NCBI GenBank assembly: GCA_905188025.1
Contig: CAJJKI010000028.1
Location: forward strand, 1 to 8,121
Direction: 5' to 3'
Length of the DNA stretch: 8,121 bases
Source of the DNA: an uncultured Eubacteriales bacterium
Lineage (GTDB): Bacteria > Bacillota_I > Bacilli_A > RF39 > UBA660
Positions 5,218-8,121 of this stretch are shown in pieces. A program made the position numbers and the translations under genes. How positions within the stretch are numbered: the stretch's first letter is position 1; each line of letters opens with the position of its first letter. A model generated the notes under the pieces. That model saw only the letters and a list, made by a program, of their open reading frames with translations. It was not told the DNA's origin and did no database searches.

Positions 5218-5508
5218 ATCATTAATTTCATTAATAGTATTATCATCAGTAATTTCATCACGTTCATGCTTATCAAGACTTTCATTAATAACACTAACGA
5301 TACTTTTTAGTTTAACAGCAATAGCTAATCTAAGTTTATCAATACTATTATATACTTGTTTGATATCATTAGCATTACCATTAGTGGTCATATTAGTAAC
5401 AACAAGAGGGTGCTTAATATTATCAAGACTAAGTTTAGTAAGTTCAACAGAAGTAATAGAATTATCATTCTCAACTTCAATAATAGCAATAATACGATGT
5501 ACTTTCAT
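5203..5508 (-). CDS. Hypothetical 101-aa acidic protein
   Basis: The protein begins MKVHRIIAIIEVENDNSITS, beta-rich, then VELTKLSLDNIKHPLVVTNM. A long helix follows, SIDKLRLAIAVKLKSIVSVI, and the C-terminus is very acidic, ending NTINEINDDLLL. There is no membrane segment; the hydrophobic residues are spaced as in amphipathic helices. The ATG at 5508 is the first in frame and lies 18 bases after a two-part hairpin (5527-5570), which could control translation. One of the 27-nt repeated elements lies about 90 bases upstream and may carry its promoter. The stop TAA falls inside a small hairpin repeat. No family was recognised. Confidence 0.75.
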   Translation of the reverse strand: MKVHRIIAIIEVENDNSITSVELTKLSLDNIKHPLVVTNMTTNGNANDIKQVYNSIDKLRLAIAVKLKSIVSVINESLDKHERDEITDDNTINEINDDLLL

Positions 5509-5526
5509 AATGTTTAATATTAGGAC

Positions 5527-5570
5527 AAGACTTATCAGACCTTGCAGCTAGGTCTTGATTGATAAGTCTT
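5527..5570 (-). promoter_or_regulatory. Two-tier hairpin in the leader of the 101-aa gene
   Basis: AAGACTTATC (5527-5536) pairs perfectly with GATAAGTCTT (5561-5570), and AGACCT (5537-5542) with AGGTCT (5550-5555), leaving a 7-base loop and a 5-base bulge on one side. It sits 18 bases before the ATG at 5508. It could be a terminator or attenuator for the preceding transcript or a translation-control structure. No U run follows, which favours the latter. Confidence 0.55.
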
Positions 5571-5595
5571 ATCAGACTGTTAAGTTCGTTTACTG

Positions 5596-5622
5596 CAATC
5601 TATTTAATGTCGATAATGAGCA
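5596..5622 (-). promoter_or_regulatory. 27-nt conserved element, copy 1
   Basis: The minus strand reads TGCTCATTATCGACATTAAA then TAGATTG, differing from copy 3 at two positions. It lies 88 bases before the start at 5508, after the end of the SSB module, and forms the last codons of the 37-residue ORF. The end TAnnTTG resembles the Bacteroidetes -7 box shortened by one T. Base similarity to copy 2 continues downstream (GCAGT, AAACGAA), favouring a promoter or leader element. Confidence 0.5.
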
Positions 5623-5713
5623 TTTCCATGTCGAACACTAGCGATAGCATCAACAAAACTATTGTTGATAACATCAGTGCTACCAACCCGAAGGTCAGTA
5701 GCACTATGTTCAT
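5600..5713 (-). CDS. Small membrane peptide coupled to SSB (37 aa)
   Basis: The ATG at 5713 overlaps the SSB stop in TAATG, the arrangement typical of translational coupling. The peptide, MNIVLLTFGLVALMLSTIVL then LMLSLVFDMEMLIIDIK, has one membrane segment spanning about residues 3-27 and a short charged tail. Its codons (CTG, GAC, GGG) share the higher GC of the SSB gene rather than the AT-rich neighbours. A 13-bp UUCG hairpin lies inside its first codons, which could limit ribosome entry or mean the true function of this DNA is the SSB 3' end. Function unknown; possible roles include lysis or envelope interaction, by inference only. Confidence 0.5.
   Translation of the reverse strand: MNIVLLTFGLVALMLSTIVLLMLSLVFDMEMLIIDIK
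5676..5705 (-). terminator. 13-bp hairpin with UUCG tetraloop after SSB
   Basis: The minus-strand RNA AGUGCUACUGACC-UUCG-GGUUGGUAGCACU is fully paired: 11 Watson-Crick pairs plus U-G and G-U. C(UUCG)G is a well-known extra-stable tetraloop. It begins 8 bases after the SSB stop. There is no U run after it, so it may protect the mRNA end or regulate the overlapping small ORF rather than act as a classical terminator. Confidence 0.65.
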
Positions 5714-6465
5714 TAGAATGGCATGTCGTCATCATTCATTGCAGTAGCAACAAAACTAGCTGCTTTAGCTTTAGCCTCACGCTTGGCAGCAATAGCAGCA
5801 CGAGCGTCCTCCATAATCTGCTTGATAAGTACATTATATGCACCAACAAGAACAGGGTCAGCAGGCTGTTCGATACCTACAACATGATATACATATCTAT
5901 CATAATCCACAACATTGTAAAGATTATCTTTACGAGTAAACGGATTACGGTCTTGTACACCAGCAGGTACAAACTGGCAAAGAACTTTGACAGCAACACC
6001 AGTCAGATACATACTAGCAAAGCCAGCTTCAGCAGCCTCGCCAACATAGTTGACAAATCTACCGTAGAACTTGTCTTTGCGCATTACAAGCAGTATCTGA
6101 TTGAATGGCATCTGAATAGCACCAAGCATACCCATTCGATGTGTACCATCAGGCATACTTTGAGCACCTTTAACAGGACTAGCAATAGTAACAAACGCAT
6201 TGAGATAAGACTTGCCATTACGACCTGTACGTTCTTGACAATCAATATTAGTAATGACAGTAGTCATTACATAACTATGACCATCAGTACAGATGCGTCT
6301 AACAACATCATCAATGGTTTCCACTTGCGCAGAACTTTGGTTATCTGTATCAACAGTAGGTTGAACAGGTTGGTTAACACTAGTAGTTGGTTCAACTACA
6401 TTAACACTCTCAGAAGCAGCAGCAGCACTCTGTGCAGCTTGCGCTAAATCTTTAACGTCTGGCAT
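5713..6465 (-). CDS. ssb: SSB-like single-stranded DNA-binding protein (250 aa)
   Basis: The C-terminus is MNDDDMPF, the acidic tip through which bacterial and phage SSB proteins recruit replication and repair partners. Residues 1-50 are Ala/Ser/Thr/Pro-rich and disordered. Residues about 51-200 are beta-rich and contain aromatic and basic residues suited to an OB fold (SYVMTTVITNIDCQERTGRN, MRKDKFYGRFVNYVG, VDYDRYVYHVVGIEQ). An Ala/Lys helix (AAIAAKREAKAKAA) links to the tip. It is longer than typical bacterial SSB (about 150-180 residues) but plausible for a phage form. The frame is open upstream to 6561; MPDVKD at 6465 is preferred because the preceding DNA holds a 27-nt element and hairpins. 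GC content is clearly higher than in neighbouring genes (31 of 60 bases at 5761-5820). Confidence 0.7.
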   Translation of the reverse strand: MPDVKDLAQAAQSAAAASESVNVVEPTTSVNQPVQPTVDTDNQSSAQVETIDDVVRRICTDGHSYVMTTVITNIDCQERTGRNGKSYLNAFVTIASPVKGAQSMPDGTHRMGMLGAIQMPFNQILLVMRKDKFYGRFVNYVGEAAEAGFASMYLTGVAVKVLCQFVPAGVQDRNPFTRKDNLYNVVDYDRYVYHVVGIEQPADPVLVGAYNVLIKQIMEDARAAIAAKREAKAKAASFVATAMNDDDMPF

Positions 6466-6527
6466 GACTATTAAGGATTTAATTACGCTAATCAGTAGCA
6501 TTACTGACAGTTGTTTCGTTTCAACTG

Positions 6528-6554
6528 CAAAGTATTTAATGTTGATAATGAGCA
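6528..6554 (-). promoter_or_regulatory. 27-nt conserved element, copy 2 (upstream of SSB)
   Basis: The minus strand reads TGCTCATTATCAACATTAAA then TACTTTG, one base different from copy 3. It lies 62 bases before the SSB start. Two small hairpins follow: CAGTTG-N8-CAACTG and TCAGTA-ATGC-TACTGA. The position and conserved TG...TAnnTTG ends fit a promoter spanning -33 to -7. Confidence 0.5.
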
Positions 6555-6562
6555 GCATCATC

Positions 6563-6584
6563 TAGTAGAGATTAATCTCTACTA
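6563..6584. repeat. Perfect 22-bp palindrome at the end of the 51-aa gene
   Basis: TAGTAGAGATT is followed directly by its reverse complement AATCTCTACTA. The palindrome covers the last codons and TAA stop of the 51-residue membrane gene. As RNA it would fold with an 8-bp stem and a 6-base loop. No U run follows on the minus strand. It could be a dimeric protein-binding site or an mRNA 3' hairpin. Confidence 0.75.
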
Positions 6585-6727
6585 AGATAACTAACAATAG
6601 CCGATAGTATTCCAAATACAACAGCAGTAATCTGTTCATCACTAGTTGGTTCTACTTTCAATGCTAGTATGATAGCTGGCATCATCAGTATGATAGCAAC
6701 TAACAACAATGGTTTGTTTGTTCTCAT
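6572..6727 (-). CDS. Small two-helix membrane protein, holin-like (51 aa)
   Basis: The ORF runs from ATG at 6727 to TAA. After a charged start (MRTNK), residues 6-22 are hydrophobic (PLLLVAIILMMPAIILA). A polar loop KVEPTSDEQ comes next, then a second hydrophobic segment of about residues 33-48 (ITAVVFGILSAIVSYLS) ending RD. Two short helices with a charged loop are the build of small phage holins, but other small phage membrane proteins look the same, so holin is inference. A 27-nt element lies about 46 bases upstream with a 5-bp hairpin between (GAGAT-TATTC-ATCTC). The next gene downstream is SSB. The stop lies in a 22-bp palindrome. Composition matches the GC-richer SSB module. Confidence 0.6.
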   Translation of the reverse strand: MRTNKPLLLVAIILMMPAIILALKVEPTSDEQITAVVFGILSAIVSYLSRD

Positions 6728-6772
6728 AATGATTAGTATTAATAGTTAGTAATATAATGAGATGAATAATCT

Positions 6773-6799
6773 CAATGTATTTAATGTTGATAATGAGCA
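6773..6799 (-). promoter_or_regulatory. 27-nt conserved element, copy 3
   Basis: The minus strand reads TGCTCATTATCAACATTAAA then TACATTG, followed by a hairpin GAGAT-TATTC-ATCTC. It lies 46 bases before the ATG at 6727. It matches copy 2 at 26 of 27 and copy 1 at 25 of 27 positions. Confidence 0.5.
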
Positions 6800-6826
6800 G
6801 GATTATCATTAACTCTATCAACTTTA

Positions 6827-7040
6827 GACGGGGGTAGTCAATCAAGTTTAACATGACCGGGGGTTCTACTCACTAGCCTCATCAAAACACTAATAAACTT
6901 AATTACCATTATCACTATCACTATCACTTTCATCATCTTATTCATTCTTATTCTCACTCGCATCATCACTATCGCTTTTATTACCTTCTTCACTATTATC
7001 TTCAACATCATTTTTATCATATTCATCACTTTAATTTTCT
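6827..7040 (-). repeat. Tandem duplication, copy 2 (decayed tail)
   Basis: This stretch aligns with 7075-7317: the C-rich motif and TACTCACTAGCCTCAT blocks are both offset by exactly 248 bases, and the acidic stretches by 263-284 bases as small insertions accumulate. The acidic frame reads DEYDKNDVEDNSEEGNKSDS and is broken by TAA codons, then reads CFDEASE and TAG. The far end of the copy is approximate. Confidence 0.6.
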
Positions 7041-7074
7041 TCTTTTTAATTATTATTACTTTCTCCTAGAATTT

Positions 7075-7317
7075 GACGGGGGTAGTCAAGTCCAATTTAA
7101 TGACCCACCCCTTATACTCACTAGCCTCATTAAAACACCAATATACACTATTTTCACTCTAATTATTACCATTACTATCATTTTCACTATCACTCTCATT
7201 ATAACTTTTCATTTCATTTTCATTATCGTTACCTTTATTACCTTTATCTTCATTATTTCCATTATCTTCGCCCTCATCTTTATAATTATCATCATTTTTA
7301 TCATCGCATTTAATTCA
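7075..7317 (-). repeat. Tandem duplication, copy 1 (acidic tail after RepL)
   Basis: The copy starts at the RepL stop codon. In the RepL frame it stays open for 51 codons beyond TGA (IKCDDKNDDNYKDEGEDNG and onward, Asp/Asn/Glu/Lys-rich), ends at TAG (7159-7161), then continues with VYWCFNEASEYKGW. A GC-rich hairpin (GGGGT...ACCCC) closes the unit near 7075-7110, possibly the terminator of the RepL transcript. Confidence 0.6.
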
Positions 7318-7971
7318 GTCCTCACCAATATCTATAACTTCAGTTGCATACAAATCTTTATTCGCAATTACAATACCTTTATCAGTATCATTTTTAAATA
7401 AAACAAATTTATCAATTATAAGTCTATCTTTATCATCAAAAGTTTTTATTAATTTAGCTTCACTAATAATATTAATAAGTTTGTTAACATCACCTCTAAA
7501 TATGTAAATAGGATTAACAACATAAATATTTCTAATATTAGTTCTTTTAATAATATTTTCATCTTCAAGATAAGCAATAGCGTTATAATAATCTCTATAA
7601 TTAGGCTTAACTAAACCATAACCTTTAATTAAATCATTAGAAATATAAATAACATTACTATTAAATTTAATATTTTCAGCAATATAACCAATAAAAGAAA
7701 TAATAACAGCATATCTATTTTTTCTTATTATATCCCAAACTCTCATATCAATAGTAACAAAATTACGTTTAATGCCAACTTCTTTACTAAGATAATAACC
7801 ATTATCAAATTCAGCAACTATACCAGTTCTGGTACTTTTATTATAACTAAAAGGATTAGCAACAACAAGTCTTTGTTTTTCAAATTCTTCTAAACAATCA
7901 GCATTATAACAAACATCATTAACAAGTTTATTATAAACTTTAGTAGGTTTAAAATCTTCTTTAAAAGTCAT
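7315..7971 (-). CDS. RepL-like winged-helix replication initiator (218 aa)
   Basis: The central part, about residues 87-165, has the order of a RepL-type winged helix: a hydrophobic helix (RYAVIISFIGYIAENIKF), an ISNDLIKGYGLVKPNYRDYY segment, a recognition helix AIAYLEDENIIKR, and the wing-end signature VVNPIYIFRGD (151-161). RepL proteins initiate replication of small Gram-positive plasmids, and related forms occur in Bacteroidetes phages; here it would bind an origin and start replication. The N-terminal 80 residues are a mixed domain and the C-terminal 50 are variable. The ATG at 7971 is first in frame after an A/T-rich leader. After TGA the frame remains open for 51 acidic codons. Family assignment rests on motif memory and is moderately sure; the gene itself is certain. 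Confidence 0.6.
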   Translation of the reverse strand: MTFKEDFKPTKVYNKLVNDVCYNADCLEEFEKQRLVVANPFSYNKSTRTGIVAEFDNGYYLSKEVGIKRNFVTIDMRVWDIIRKNRYAVIISFIGYIAENIKFNSNVIYISNDLIKGYGLVKPNYRDYYNAIAYLEDENIIKRTNIRNIYVVNPIYIFRGDVNKLINIISEAKLIKTFDDKDRLIIDKFVLFKNDTDKGIVIANKDLYATEVIDIGED

Positions 7972-8121
7972 AACAATAATAGTATTAAGTTTAACATAAA
8001 AATATATTACTCTAGGAAATGTCGAAATCTATTCCATGTATGGTATAAATTAGTATTTATAAGTTAACATTGAATGCGGTAGTCGATTTCAATGGAAAAA
8101 TCTCCAAAGTGATAACCTCCT
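7972..8121 (-). other. Leader of the RepL-like gene, no ORF seen
   Basis: These 150 bases are A/T-rich near the start codon and contain no convincing frame. The leader just before the ATG includes GTTAAACTTAATAC, similar to the leader of the gene at 1754 (GTTAAACT...TTTAATAC). A weak inverted repeat CATTGA/TCAATG lies near 8070-8096, and AGAGTAATAT here also occurs in the leader of the gene at 4215. Confidence 0.4.

Larger units (their letters stand above)
6728..7314. other. 587-base tract with decayed, duplicated acidic tails
   Basis: No intact gene is supported. The minus strand contains two related stretches rich in GAT, AAT, GAA and AGT triplets that would encode Asp/Glu/Asn/Ser runs, each followed by GAGGCTAGTGAGTA and a C-rich motif GACTACCCCCGTC. 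A GTG-started frame at 6838-7029 is a shadow rich in Met, Val, Ile and Lys, in a different frame from the acidic reading. The left end holds copy 3 of the 27-nt element, the probable leader of the 51-residue membrane gene. Confidence 0.5.

Noticed and set aside
5177..6447. Long plus-strand frames across 5177-5551 and 5662-6447
   Set aside because: They are antisense shadows of the 101-residue gene and the SSB-like gene, whose minus-strand frames have sensible composition and motifs.
6838..7029. 63-residue GTG-started ORF on the minus strand
   Set aside because: It is a shadow of the GAT/AAT/GAA triplet run read one base out of frame, giving an implausible Met/Val/Ile/Lys mix, and it runs through the duplicated C-rich motif.
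1182..7317. Genome-wide recoding of TGA as Trp
   Set aside because: TGA at 1182 lies in a coupled stop/start overlap, reading past TGA at 1918 gives unlikely sequence, and larger genes use TGG for Trp without internal TGA.
8107..8121. AGGAGGTTATCA on the minus strand as a strong ribosome binding site, or its complement as a 16S rRNA 3' end
   Set aside because: No start codon follows at suitable distance, and nothing else of 16S rRNA is visible before the window ends.

Overview
The window most resembles a piece of an AT-rich bacteriophage genome infecting a Bacteroidetes host, possibly crAss-like. This is an inference. Supporting it: nearly every convincing gene reads on the minus strand in tight succession; most are short and unfamiliar; starts lack Shine-Dalgarno sequences and follow A/T-rich leaders; one promoter matches the Bacteroidetes pattern TTTG-N19-TAnnTTTG; and the two recognisable genes are replication genes, a RepL-like winged-helix initiator and an SSB-like protein ending in DDDMPF. 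A plasmid-like element is not excluded. The standard genetic code fits most genes.

Reading with transcription (right to left): about 150 bases of leader lead into the RepL-like gene (7315-7971). Next is a 587-base tract (6728-7314) with a tandem duplication of an acidic, decaying coding tail. Then comes a more GC-rich module (about 5600-6800): a 51-aa two-helix membrane protein, the SSB-like gene, and a 37-aa membrane peptide whose start overlaps the SSB stop. Three near-identical 27-nt elements punctuate this module. A 101-aa gene follows (5203-5508), then an unusual stretch (4534-5202) with tandem repeats, a short plus-strand ORF and a sharp GC-skew reversal centred on a perfect palindrome.

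A 58-aa membrane protein (4357-4533) and a consensus-like promoter precede a three-gene set (4215 to 2658). A 380-base intergenic region (2278-2657) carries three RNA hairpins with the same GUGA-capped tip and covarying lower stems. The last part holds five unknown genes (2277 to the left edge), interrupted by a 22-bp-stem hairpin (1796-1882) and a GC-rich hairpin (855-877).

RepL and SSB point to an early or replication region. The small membrane proteins could act on the host envelope or in lysis. No function is claimed for most other genes. The most unusual content is structured RNA and repeats between genes rather than a recognisable defence or mobile system.
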